Below are positions 1-6,815 of a stretch of 39,698 nucleotides of DNA, piece by piece. The DNA is from RGIG7213 sp045124505 (lineage in GTDB: Bacteria > Bacillota > Clostridia > Oscillospirales > CAG-272): contig JBGVLZ010000023.1 of assembly GCA_045124505.1 (NCBI GenBank), positions 1-39,698 on the forward strand, read 5' to 3'. A program made the translations under genes and the position numbers. How positions within the stretch are numbered: the stretch's first letter is position 1; every line of letters starts with the position of its first letter. The notes under the pieces were generated by a model. It worked only from the letters and a program-made list of their open reading frames with translations. It did no database searches and had not been told where the DNA came from.

Positions 1-44
1 TGTTTCGCCTGCGAACTGTGGGGGGGACGGGCCGGACGCAGAAA
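1..44. repeat. Edge of an intergenic repeat element (partial)
   Basis: GC-rich non-coding sequence at the window edge. It contains GCCTGCG (7-13) and ACTGTGGGGGG (from 15). Both words recur in the same order in the intergenic element at 6593-6623, with different spacing. It is probably a second, divergent copy of the same repeat family, cut by the window start. Confidence 0.35.
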
Positions 45-52
45 TCAGTAAT

Positions 53-961
53 CTATTTTATGTGCTTGAAATTTCCGTAAGTTTCATTTACTGTTTCAAC
101 GAAAGAAAATGTCCCGTCGTATTCGTTTAAAATATTCTGCAAGTCAATAAGCTGATGCTTGTTAACGACACAGATAACAACGGCTTTCTCGTTTTTGCTG
201 AATGAACCGAGGGCAGACAGCTTTGTTGAGCTGTGGCGGAGCTTTACGGTTATATCGTTCATTATTTCGTCCGCATGCGTTGTGATTATTGTGAACTTAC
301 ACGCTGTTTTTGTACCCTTTATTATAAAACTGCCGATGAAACTTGAAATGAAGCAGTATAAAATGCAAAGGCAAACGGGTTTATAATCGTAAACAAGTAC
401 ATTGTTTTCGCCCGGAACAGCGTAAACAAAGAACGAAATGACGGCAACGAATGCATTGAGTATAAATGTCACCCAGAAAAAATTAAGGTCAGGCTTTTTT
501 GCATTGATGTACTTGGAAACTATGTCTGTTCCGCCTGTAGATGAGTCTGTTCTGAAACATATACCGTATACAAAACCGCTTATAACGCCGCTTAAAAGTG
601 CCGGGAATATTGTGTCATGGCCCTGGGCATTGTACTGAAATTGCTCAAGCCCGATATTCTGTAAGCAAATAAATGCAAGGGAATATGTAAGACAAAATAC
701 AAGACTGCGTTTTGCGAACCTTTTGTTTACCAAAAAGTATGCAAGCGTACAAAGCGGGATATTGATTATCAGCGACATATAACCGATGCTGAAGCCTGTT
801 TTGTACTGTATCATTGTTGCAATACCGTTCAGCCCTGCAGGGGCAAATCCGTTTTGTACAATGAAAAGCTGATAGTTGAATGCAAGCAATACAGCAATCA
901 AAACGATCGTAATATATGAAAAAGCAGTTTTTAAAAATATTCTTTTATTTGAATTTGACAT
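53..961 (-). CDS. YitT family membrane protein (DUF161/DUF2179)
   Basis: A 302-residue integral membrane protein. Five to six hydrophobic helices lie in the first ~220 residues, including the stretch GFAPAGLNGIATM after the first helix and the SSTGGTDIVSKYI segment typical of the YitT family. A soluble C-terminal DUF2179 domain follows (about residues 220-300, with the end FVETVNETYGNFK). The family is common in Firmicutes, often in several copies; its substrate is unknown, and a transport or sensing role is only inferred. I chose the ATG at 961 (MSNSN...) over a TTG 15 bases upstream because the upstream codons form the purine-rich ribosome site. It stands alone, with its own promoter at 999-1027. 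Confidence 0.9.
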   Translation of the reverse strand: MSNSNKRIFLKTAFSYITIVLIAVLLAFNYQLFIVQNGFAPAGLNGIATMIQYKTGFSIGYMSLIINIPLCTLAYFLVNKRFAKRSLVFCLTYSLAFICLQNIGLEQFQYNAQGHDTIFPALLSGVISGFVYGICFRTDSSTGGTDIVSKYINAKKPDLNFFWVTFILNAFVAVISFFVYAVPGENNVLVYDYKPVCLCILYCFISSFIGSFIIKGTKTACKFTIITTHADEIMNDITVKLRHSSTKLSALGSFSKNEKAVVICVVNKHQLIDLQNILNEYDGTFSFVETVNETYGNFKHIK

Positions 962-998
962 CTTTCCACCGCCCAAATCTCATTTTTTAAACGTATGC

Positions 999-1027
999 AT
1001 TGTAGCACACATTTATTTATAAATCAA
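999..1027 (-). promoter_or_regulatory. Sigma-A promoter of the YitT-family gene
   Basis: On the minus strand, TTGATT (1022-1027) is separated by exactly 17 bases from TACAAT (999-1004). The TACAAT is preceded by TGC, giving an extended -10. The start codon lies about 38 bases downstream. The promoter sits in the 83-base gap after the stop codon of the lipoprotein gene at 1045. Confidence 0.7.
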
Positions 1028-1044
1028 TAGGATATTTTGATTTA

Positions 1045-2295
1045 TCAAAGCTTTTCTAAAATATAATTTGTTATCGTATCTGTAATACGCTGCGGAACAT
1101 TTGGAAACGATGACGGAGTACCGAAGGTTATTTTATTGGCTGTAAGGGAAACATCAACATTGCTGTTGCTTTTCTGTGTGAAGGTGAAAGCGGGGGTGCG
1201 TTTACCTGAATTTATCGTTATGTTAAATTCATCACTTATTGTATATTTTTCGTTCTGATATGATTCGTGCTGTTCTTTTTTGTACGATACAGATGCTTTA
1301 GGTGCGCTTTCGTCTGATATATCAAGTTGAAATGTCATATCATCATTTTGTGTGCATTTGATATGATAAGCACCGTCATAATAGCTTGCATCTTTTTTTG
1401 AATTAAGTGTTATAGTACCGCGTATCGGTTTGTTGTCCTTATATACAACATCGTTGTATATAATTTCGCTTGTTATAGGTTCTTTGATGCCGAGTGACGG
1501 ATTTGAATATTCCATAAAAGTATATGAGGATATTTTACCGTCACCGTTTTCGGAAAAGCTTGTTATCTGCTTTATTTTTCCCACGGAAGTATCATCAACC
1601 GCTATTTCAAAGGTTACCTTGTTTTCTTCAGATGAGTATGTGCCGTGTCCTTCGTATTTTCTTAAAAATGTTTTTGTCTGTTCCTCTGTGAATTCCATGG
1701 CGGCACAGATATCTTTTACCATGCTGTTAATGTATGATTTTGCAAACGTACAGCTTTTTCCGTTTTCATCCAATGTGAGCATGTCCGATGTAAGCTCGTA
1801 TTCTTTACTTTCTTCTTCGACTCCGTATAAAATACTTGTATCGATGCCGAATACGGTGAAAACGGTAGATCTGTCGGGGATATCGTCATTCACCTCCACT
1901 GCCTTGTGAAACATCGCCTGACCTCTTGCATCAACAGCATAGAAAAGAAATCCAGCGGCTTCAACACCGTAAAATTTAACATCGGATGTTGGTACATATA
2001 CAACATCTTTTTTGCGTTTTACCGATTGGGGCTGGGAAGAAAAAGCGGACGTGCCTGAAAACCCCGATATTTCGAAGTCACCCGTAAAATGCTCAAAAAG
2101 AGATTCGGGGGCTTCATATTCGTTTGCCTTTTTCATCAGACTCAATGCAGAGTTTATTACTTCGTTTTCTTTGTTTTCGGTAACCTCTGTGCTGTCAACG
2201 TTTGTACTTGACAAACTTTCATCAGTTCCGCATGATGAGGATAAAAAAGTAAGCGCTAAAACAAAAGAGATTATAGCTATAAATTTAATTTTCAT
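1045..2295 (-). CDS. Putative lipoprotein of unknown function
   Basis: A 416-residue protein with a lipoprotein signal peptide: charged MKIK, a hydrophobic core, then a lipobox LSSSC with the acceptor cysteine near residue 22. A Ser/Thr/Glu-rich linker follows. The rest is rich in alternating polar and hydrophobic residues (for example KVTFEIAVDD, YKDNKPIRGTITLNS), suggesting a beta-rich domain outside the membrane. I do not recognise a family. The start is supported by AAAGGA upstream. It lies 19 bases downstream of a small membrane-protein gene and is probably cotranscribed with it. The general shape resembles lipoproteins that report on or bind envelope components, but no function can be assigned. 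Confidence 0.85.
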   Translation of the reverse strand: MKIKFIAIISFVLALTFLSSSCGTDESLSSTNVDSTEVTENKENEVINSALSLMKKANEYEAPESLFEHFTGDFEISGFSGTSAFSSQPQSVKRKKDVVYVPTSDVKFYGVEAAGFLFYAVDARGQAMFHKAVEVNDDIPDRSTVFTVFGIDTSILYGVEEESKEYELTSDMLTLDENGKSCTFAKSYINSMVKDICAAMEFTEEQTKTFLRKYEGHGTYSSEENKVTFEIAVDDTSVGKIKQITSFSENGDGKISSYTFMEYSNPSLGIKEPITSEIIYNDVVYKDNKPIRGTITLNSKKDASYYDGAYHIKCTQNDDMTFQLDISDESAPKASVSYKKEQHESYQNEKYTISDEFNITINSGKRTPAFTFTQKSNSNVDVSLTANKITFGTPSSFPNVPQRITDTITNYILEKL

Positions 2296-2314
2296 AAGTC
2301 ATATATCCTTTATG

Positions 2315-2563
2315 TTAATGTTTTCTTTTTTCGCTTGCTTCGGAGGCTTTGCACATTATCTTGATTATCAGATACCTTACGGTTCTGACAGTAACAAAAA
2401 TAATGAAATATCCCCCGACGGTAATAGCATAATACTGCCACGGAAGCGAGAATATCAAACCGATAATAATAAACAAAACAGGAATTGTTGAATACCTTAT
2501 AAAATTCCATATCCTCACCATTATCGGGAAAATATCATCAATAAAAGTAAGCGGTCTTTTCAT
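2315..2563 (-). CDS. Small membrane protein, unknown function
   Basis: An 82-residue protein with two predicted membrane helices, about residues 24-40 (STIPVLFIIIGLIFSLP) and 44-65. The C-terminus is very basic (KASEASEKRKH), so it should face the cytoplasm by the positive-inside rule. The start ATG has a good ribosome site (AAGGA, 6-7 bases upstream), and a sigma-A promoter lies at 2612-2640. It is first in an apparent two-gene operon with the lipoprotein gene that follows after 19 bases. I recognise no family. The promoter, ribosome site and operon position make it a real gene despite its size. Confidence 0.7.
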   Translation of the reverse strand: MKRPLTFIDDIFPIMVRIWNFIRYSTIPVLFIIIGLIFSLPWQYYAITVGGYFIIFVTVRTVRYLIIKIMCKASEASEKRKH

Positions 2564-2611
2564 ATTTTTTCCTTACGGTGGTTTATAAAGATTTCTATTT
2601 TAAACACCTTC

Positions 2612-2640
2612 GTTATATCATAATTATGTGAATTTTTCAA
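2612..2640 (-). promoter_or_regulatory. Sigma-A promoter of the small membrane protein/lipoprotein operon
   Basis: On the minus strand, TTGAAA (2635-2640), a 17-base spacer, then TATAAC (2612-2617). The start codon at 2563 lies about 48 bases downstream of the -10. Confidence 0.7.
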
Positions 2641-2762
2641 GTCAGAAGGGCAGTAAAGGAGCCGGACCATTTAAGAAAATATATGGTAAATTTTGTAGTA
2701 ACGACTATTGGTCGTCTGCATATAAATGGATAAACCTACAGAAAAAATATCAAAAAAATACA

Positions 2763-2804
2763 GGGCGGCTCATTTTGAAAACAATTTCCAAAAATGAGCT
2801 GCCC
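2763..2804 (-). terminator. Rho-independent terminator of the GntR/ABC operon
   Basis: A long stem: GGGCGGCTCATTTT (2763-2776) pairs with AAAATGAGCTGCCC (2791-2804), with one mismatch or G-U pair. On the minus strand it is followed by CTGTATTTTTTT. It lies directly after the stop codon of the exported-protein gene and ends the operon that starts at gntR. The plus-strand side lacks a clear T-run, so it acts mainly in one direction. Confidence 0.85.
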
Positions 2805-2810
2805 TTTAAA

Positions 2811-4121
2811 TTATATATTTATATCAAGGGAATAATAATTGTACTCTGAAAGCCAATAATCTTTTTTCGTATGCTTGGCAAGATTGCATTTGTATTTTCC
2901 GACATAAAGAAGTCCGCTTTTGTCATAGACGCTTACAAAAAAGTGGTAATATTCATTGTTTCCTGTTGGATAAGGTCTGATAGCCTGCAGAAATACTGCA
3001 CGTTCACCGTCAAAGTCTACCGCTGTTAAATAATCGTATTTCGAAAAATTTTTTTCTTTGTCGTATATAGTCATATTATACTTGTACGTTCCGTCGGGTA
3101 AAACGGTATAAAAATGTATTTCCGTTTCGTCATCATTTTCATTTGCCTTGCTGTTATAATCATATATTTTGATTTTAAGAAAATCGTCTTTAAGAAATGC
3201 AGTTCCGTCTGCAGAGTCGGAGCTTTCATCCGATACCTGTATGTTTTGTATACATTCCATTGTTTCTAAATCAATCACACGGAGAAGTATTTTATTGTGC
3301 TCCTTATCAGTCCCCAGAATAACGAGTGTTTTGTCTGTAGAATGTACTTCGTTTATTATGAAATCATCACCCGGATCATATGCAAGCTTAAGCGTATCTT
3401 CATAAACCTCATTTTTACCGTAATTTATTGTGTAGATGCAATTTTCATCTTTCGTATAAGGTGATGGAATATCTTTTGAATGGAGGAAAAATACTGTATC
3501 CGATGTGTAACACGCTGTATATGCAGAGATATAAATATCACATCCTATACCGCTTGAGCCGTCAGATTCTGCGTAAAATGTGATCTTGCATTCTTCGGGA
3601 ACAGGAGTTTTGAAAAATTCGTTTATTTTGTCGCTTAAACGCTGATGTTTTTCTTCGTTTAAAAGAACATCGGGTAAATCGACATCAACAAACAAAGGCA
3701 GATATTCACAGAAATCACGAAGCTTGAAGCTCTCGCTGACAAATTTTTTTTCTTTCTTTGCGGTCTTTACAATTTCTGCATATTTCTCGGAAAGAGATTC
3801 TATATGTCCGAACTCTGTAGATATATAAATACCGCTTTTGTCACGTTCATATCCGAAGGGGATTCCCTCTGCGTTGAATCTGAAATCTGTTTTACATTCG
3901 GGTTTAACCCCTATGGTGTAATCGGTCTTCCAGTTAAGCTTGTGCTCATAGTTTGGTTCCATTGTGAATTTAACACCGTTTGCATGGATTTTGTCGCCGT
4001 AGATGACTTCTTCCTCAAACGATATTTTATCCTTACCTGCGTTTACTTCGGCGGTCATATATACCGTACCTGCACCAAGCAAAACGGCAAAAATCAAAAT
4101 TATAACGGTCAGTTTTTTCAT
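2811..4121 (-). CDS. Exported protein of unknown function, last gene of a GntR/ABC operon
   Basis: A 436-residue protein starting with a hydrophobic segment (about residues 5-24, VIILIFAVLLGAGTVYM). This is either a signal peptide, with possible cleavage after VNA near residue 28, or an uncleaved anchor. The rest is hydrophilic. From about residue 230 onward, short strands with turn motifs repeat (LVILGTDKEHNKILLRV, LKIKIYDYNS, HFYTVLPDGTYKY, RAVFLQAIRP, FFVSVYDKSGLLY), suggesting a beta-propeller or similar beta-sheet fold. No family is recognised. Its ATG overlaps the stop of the ABC ATPase gene by 4 bases, so translation is coupled. A role as extracytoplasmic partner, sensor or cargo of the transporter is inferred from that context alone. 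Confidence 0.85.
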   Translation of the reverse strand: MKKLTVIILIFAVLLGAGTVYMTAEVNAGKDKISFEEEVIYGDKIHANGVKFTMEPNYEHKLNWKTDYTIGVKPECKTDFRFNAEGIPFGYERDKSGIYISTEFGHIESLSEKYAEIVKTAKKEKKFVSESFKLRDFCEYLPLFVDVDLPDVLLNEEKHQRLSDKINEFFKTPVPEECKITFYAESDGSSGIGCDIYISAYTACYTSDTVFFLHSKDIPSPYTKDENCIYTINYGKNEVYEDTLKLAYDPGDDFIINEVHSTDKTLVILGTDKEHNKILLRVIDLETMECIQNIQVSDESSDSADGTAFLKDDFLKIKIYDYNSKANENDDETEIHFYTVLPDGTYKYNMTIYDKEKNFSKYDYLTAVDFDGERAVFLQAIRPYPTGNNEYYHFFVSVYDKSGLLYVGKYKCNLAKHTKKDYWLSEYNYYSLDINI

Positions 4122-4852
4122 TCTTCGTCCTCCGTCATGCTGTCAAGGGCAAGACTTACTCTGTCGCTTTGGTAGCTGTATGATTCCTTTATAAACTCAA
4201 CGAGTGTTTTCCCCTCATCTTCAAGTGTGTCAACTTCAAAATCAGCAACTATCTTACCGCCTTTTATAAGCACGGCACGGCTGATAAAGCCCGAAACCTC
4301 ATCGATAAGATGCGTGGAGAGCATGACTGTTTCGTGCGGCTCCAAAATTCCAAGCAGAACCTTGTAAAAATCCTCACGGTTGAATATGTCGTTACCCGTA
4401 AACGGTTCATCCATAAAGATATAGTCAGCTCCCTGACAGAGAGATAAAATAACTTCAAACTGGTCTTTTTGCCCTTTTGAAAAATGCTTTACAGCCTTAT
4501 TTCTCGGAAGCTTAAAGAAATTCATAAGCCCGTCGTAACGCTTGTCGGAGAATTTGTCAAAATGTTCCTTGTAAAAATCACGGTGTGCATCGGGAGAAAG
4601 AGTGGGAAACAAAGAATTTTCAGCCGTCGCAAACGATATTCTTGCAATGTTTTTGTGCGTTATTTTTTCACCGTCAAGCGTTATTTCACCCTTGTGGCGG
4701 ATATAGCCTAAAATACACTTCATAAGTGAGGTCTTTCCTGCGCCGTTTTCACCGAAAAGACCGATTATCTGCCCCTGCGGTATTGTAAGGTTAACATCTT
4801 CAAGTGCTGTTTTTGCACCGTATTTTTTTGTTAAATTCTTTATTTCTATCAT
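4118..4852 (-). CDS. ABC transporter ATP-binding protein (YtrB/EcsA-like)
   Basis: A 244-residue nucleotide-binding subunit. Walker A is GENGAGKT (residues 34-41), the ABC signature is the variant FSKGQ (124-128), Walker B is YIFMDEP (144-150) and the switch histidine is in STHL (179-182). The usual Q-loop glutamine appears to be alanine (residue 77 in FATAENSLF), an oddity seen here directly. It should energise the two small membrane proteins encoded upstream. The gene overlaps both neighbours by 4 bases (ATGA). GntR/YtrA-linked ABC systems of Firmicutes are often induced by cell-wall antibiotics or envelope stress; the substrate here is unknown. Confidence 0.9.
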   Translation of the reverse strand: MIEIKNLTKKYGAKTALEDVNLTIPQGQIIGLFGENGAGKTSLMKCILGYIRHKGEITLDGEKITHKNIARISFATAENSLFPTLSPDAHRDFYKEHFDKFSDKRYDGLMNFFKLPRNKAVKHFSKGQKDQFEVILSLCQGADYIFMDEPFTGNDIFNREDFYKVLLGILEPHETVMLSTHLIDEVSGFISRAVLIKGGKIVADFEVDTLEDEGKTLVEFIKESYSYQSDRVSLALDSMTEDEE

Positions 4853-5331
4853 AATAAACTCTCCATAATAAAATCAAAAAGTATGTTGTGCTTTAAGTAT
4901 ATATCCGGTGTAAGGATATAGTAGAGTATAAACAAAATTATAAGCGTCAGCTTTTCTATAAGTATGCAGAAAACTACATAGCAAGAGGGGACTATAAGGC
5001 AAAGCTTTTCTGTTGCGCGCCATATGGGTAAACGGCGTGTAAGATATATACTTTTGCTTTTTATGAGATACATATATCTGTAGATCATAAAGCATATCAT
5101 AATTCCAGATAGCACAGAGAAGCCAATCGGTCCTTTGTCAATTATATCACTGAAGTAAGGTATCGTCCTGCCGCCGGGGGATTCCTTTGCCCAGTTAAGT
5201 TCATGATTGAATGTTGATGCAAACGGTGCTATAAGCATTAAAACTGCAAGAGTACCGCCTATGATCAAAGTGCATATTTCAGGGTAGATATCAAGCCCCG
5301 GAGGGGAATATTTTTTAATTAATTTCTTCAT
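4849..5331 (-). CDS. Membrane subunit of the GntR-linked ABC system
   Basis: A 160-residue protein with a basic N-terminus, a helix at about 22-40 (TLIIGGTLAVLMLIAPFA), an extracytoplasmic loop, a helix at about 73-88 and a long hydrophobic segment at about 108-143. No known family is evident by eye. It overlaps the preceding permease gene by 17 bases and the ATPase gene by 4 bases, so it is almost certainly translated with them and part of the same complex. The start is supported by GGAGG upstream. With 3-4 helices it is short for an ABC-2 permease, so it probably forms the channel together with the 249-residue protein. Confidence 0.8.
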   Translation of the reverse strand: MKKLIKKYSPPGLDIYPEICTLIIGGTLAVLMLIAPFASTFNHELNWAKESPGGRTIPYFSDIIDKGPIGFSVLSGIMICFMIYRYMYLIKSKSIYLTRRLPIWRATEKLCLIVPSCYVVFCILIEKLTLIILFILYYILTPDIYLKHNILFDFIMESLL

Positions 5332-6064
5332 CTTCTTCCTCCTTATCTCCGTGTACTGTCATAAGTGCTCTTACTGTTACAATAAATGCAGCAAGGTGCA
5401 GGGTTATATTGTTTGATATATCACCGATACTGCAGATGAACATCATACACAGAATTATGAAAAACACGATTATCGAATAGCCGAATTTTCCGTGTCTGCC
5501 TTTGAATGAAAAGGATGCTGATGCAAAAGCAAGGCCGACGATTATGAAAGCATTTCGGACGGATAAAAATGTATCCTCAAGCGGTAAAATGCTGTGTAAA
5601 AAGTCCACTCTGTAAAATGCTAAAAACAGTGACTGTTCACTGATGAATCTATCGGGTACTGTGCTTATGTAGTACTTGCACATTACGAATAAAAGCACCG
5701 CTTGAAGTGCAAACAGTATGAAAATTATAAGTGCGTTGTAAACAGTCTGTATGTAAAAAAATTTCTTTTCGGTTATCCGGAGCCGTTTAACCGTATACGC
5801 AGTTTTTTCAGAATGGTTTTGAGGGGATATAATAAAACGGCATACAAGAAAAAGACATATGAAAAATGTTATAGCATAGAAGGCTGTGAATGTTTCTTCA
5901 AGTATGGGCAGCTTGCCGTTCTGGGAATAAAGCTGTAAATTGTTTTTAAGGCTTATGTAATAATACGAAAGCTGTGAAACGGACAAAAGCACGAAGCATG
6001 CAAGAATCTTGTAAAATGAAATTCTCCCTAAAAATCCGAAAACAGAAATATATTTTTTCATCAT
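5315..6064 (-). CDS. Membrane subunit (permease-like) of the GntR-linked ABC system
   Basis: A 249-residue polytopic protein with about six hydrophobic segments (near 18-40, 62-82, 107-135, 165-186, 193-212 and 218-235) and a very acidic C-terminal tail (GDKEEEDEEIN). It is most likely one half of the membrane channel partnered with the ATPase at 4118-4852. The first ATG (6062-6064) overlaps the gntR stop codon by one base (TGATG). A second ATG follows at once, with GGGAGA upstream serving both. No family is certain; it resembles ABC-2 type permeases only in topology and context. Confidence 0.8.
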   Translation of the reverse strand: MMKKYISVFGFLGRISFYKILACFVLLSVSQLSYYYISLKNNLQLYSQNGKLPILEETFTAFYAITFFICLFLVCRFIISPQNHSEKTAYTVKRLRITEKKFFYIQTVYNALIIFILFALQAVLLFVMCKYYISTVPDRFISEQSLFLAFYRVDFLHSILPLEDTFLSVRNAFIIVGLAFASASFSFKGRHGKFGYSIIVFFIILCMMFICSIGDISNNITLHLAAFIVTVRALMTVHGDKEEEDEEIN

Positions 6065-6438
6065 CAATTCTCCCAATGTTTTTCAATAAGTGATATGGCA
6101 TCTTCTTTTGAAAGTCCCATTTGTTTAAGTGACGATACGATACCGCCGACATCGTTTTCTAAAAGCTGTATACGTATACGCTCTGCTTTTTCACTGTCAA
6201 GCGACATATAACTTTTTGCCCCTGCATGTGATTCGATAAGGCCCTCATCTTCAAGCATTTTGTATGCCTTTTGTATCGTATTCGGATTTATGCCGAGCAA
6301 GGCTGACAAAACACGCCTTGACGGAAGCTCATCTCCGTTTTGTATGGCACCTGCAACAACGCCTCTTTTTATATGGCGCAGTATTTGTAAATATATCGGT
6401 ATACCGTTTTCTTGTATAAAATCTTCAAAGGAAATCAA
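6064..6438 (-). CDS. GntR-family transcriptional regulator, YtrA subfamily
   Basis: A 124-residue regulator. An N-terminal winged helix-turn-helix (about residues 8-75) shows PIYLQI, then GDELPSRRVLSALLGINPNTIQKAYKMLE, the hallmark of GntR proteins, with the TIQKAYKML form usual for YtrA types. The short C-terminal domain (about 76-124) has no ligand-binding fold, as expected for YtrA. I chose the TTG start at 6438 because GGAGGTG lies 6-7 bases upstream. A longer reading from 6513 would run through the -10 and into the -35 box of the promoter. It is first in a five-gene ABC operon and probably represses it until an envelope signal appears. Confidence 0.92.
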   Translation of the reverse strand: MISFEDFIQENGIPIYLQILRHIKRGVVAGAIQNGDELPSRRVLSALLGINPNTIQKAYKMLEDEGLIESHAGAKSYMSLDSEKAERIRIQLLENDVGGIVSSLKQMGLSKEDAISLIEKHWEN

Positions 6439-6451
6439 ATAAGCACCTCCA

Positions 6452-6504
6452 AACTGTATTAGTCGAGTAACACGGTTTAACTGTATTATACACATAGTAC
6501 AGTT
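6452..6504. promoter_or_regulatory. Candidate GntR operator (inverted and direct repeats)
   Basis: AACTGTA (6479-6485) and TACAGTT (6498-6504) form a perfect 7-base inverted repeat with a 12-base spacer that encloses the -10 box at 6485-6490. A third half-site, AACTGTA (6452-6458), repeats the first in direct orientation 27 bases away and lies just upstream of the ribosome site. Position and symmetry suggest autorepression by the GntR protein encoded just downstream. Confidence 0.65.
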
Positions 6505-6513
6505 GTTTGTCAA
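6485..6513 (-). promoter_or_regulatory. Consensus sigma-A promoter of the GntR/ABC operon
   Basis: On the minus strand, a perfect TTGACA (6508-6513), exactly 17 bases, then a perfect TATAAT (6485-6490). A promoter this strong normally needs a repressor, which fits the overlapping operator half-sites and the regulator gene it drives. Confidence 0.9.
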
Positions 6514-6770
6514 TACCTTTTGGGAAAATTATTTCATAATTTGTTTCGCTTTATATTTTGCAAATAGAATTCGCAGGAAATCTGCGCCATTTGCCTGCGG
6601 GCAGTCCTGTGGACTGTGGGGGGCGCAGGCATGGCGTCTATGCTTGTAAAGCTTTAGATGTAACAATGCAGTAGGGGACAACGTCCTCGACGTCCCGAAG
6701 AAAGTGTGGCGGCACAGCGGGAGATGAACCCCGCCGTACATTACGGTATTTAATTTACATTCAAAGCATA
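6514..6770. other. Intergenic stretch with repeat-like, hairpin-rich sequence
   Basis: This is 257 bases between the gntR promoter and the terminator of the CofE-like gene. It holds the nested hairpin at 6585-6636. It also has the words GGGGACAACGTCCTCGACG (from 6674), an imperfect hairpin, and a GCGGG/CCCGC pair around 6715-6735. Such GC-rich blocks are typical of dispersed intergenic repeats in Clostridia. A 70-codon frame runs through it on the minus strand, but its composition is that of the repeat and it is not annotated as a gene. Confidence 0.5.
6585..6636. repeat. Nested hairpin repeat element
   Basis: CGCCAT (6585-6590) plus GCCTGCG (6593-6599) pair with CGCAGGC (6624-6630) plus ATGGCG (6631-6636): a 13-base stem with a two-base bulge. 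Inside it, CAGTCC (6602-6607) pairs with GGACTG (6611-6616) around TGT. Parts of it recur at the left window edge. It is probably a REP- or MITE-like dispersed element. Confidence 0.6.
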
Positions 6771-6771
6771 A

Positions 6772-6801
6772 AAAATACCGACTCTGTCGAGTCGGTATTT
6801 T
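6772..6801 (-). terminator. Rho-independent terminator after the CofE-like gene
   Basis: AAAATACCGACTC (6772-6784) and GAGTCGGTATTTT (6789-6801) form a perfect 13-base stem with a TGTC loop. On the minus strand it ends in a T-run. It lies 14 bases after the stop codon of the CofE-like gene. Confidence 0.9.
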
Positions 6802-6815
6802 AAAATCAACATTGA

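Noticed and set aside
2628..2849. A 73-codon open frame on the plus strand spanning an operon terminator.
   Set aside because: It crosses the long terminator stem and the end of the exported-protein gene, and has no clear ribosome site; composition is that of non-coding AT-rich DNA.
6439..6513. A longer reading of gntR starting at 6513.
   Set aside because: The extra 25 codons cover the -10 and -35 boxes and the ribosome site; the TTG at 6438 has an ideal GGAGGTG upstream.
6529..6741. A 70-codon open frame on the minus strand in the gap before the CofE-like gene.
   Set aside because: It runs through GC-rich hairpin repeats, has no ribosome site and its translation is Cys/His/Arg/Pro-rich as expected from repeat DNA.
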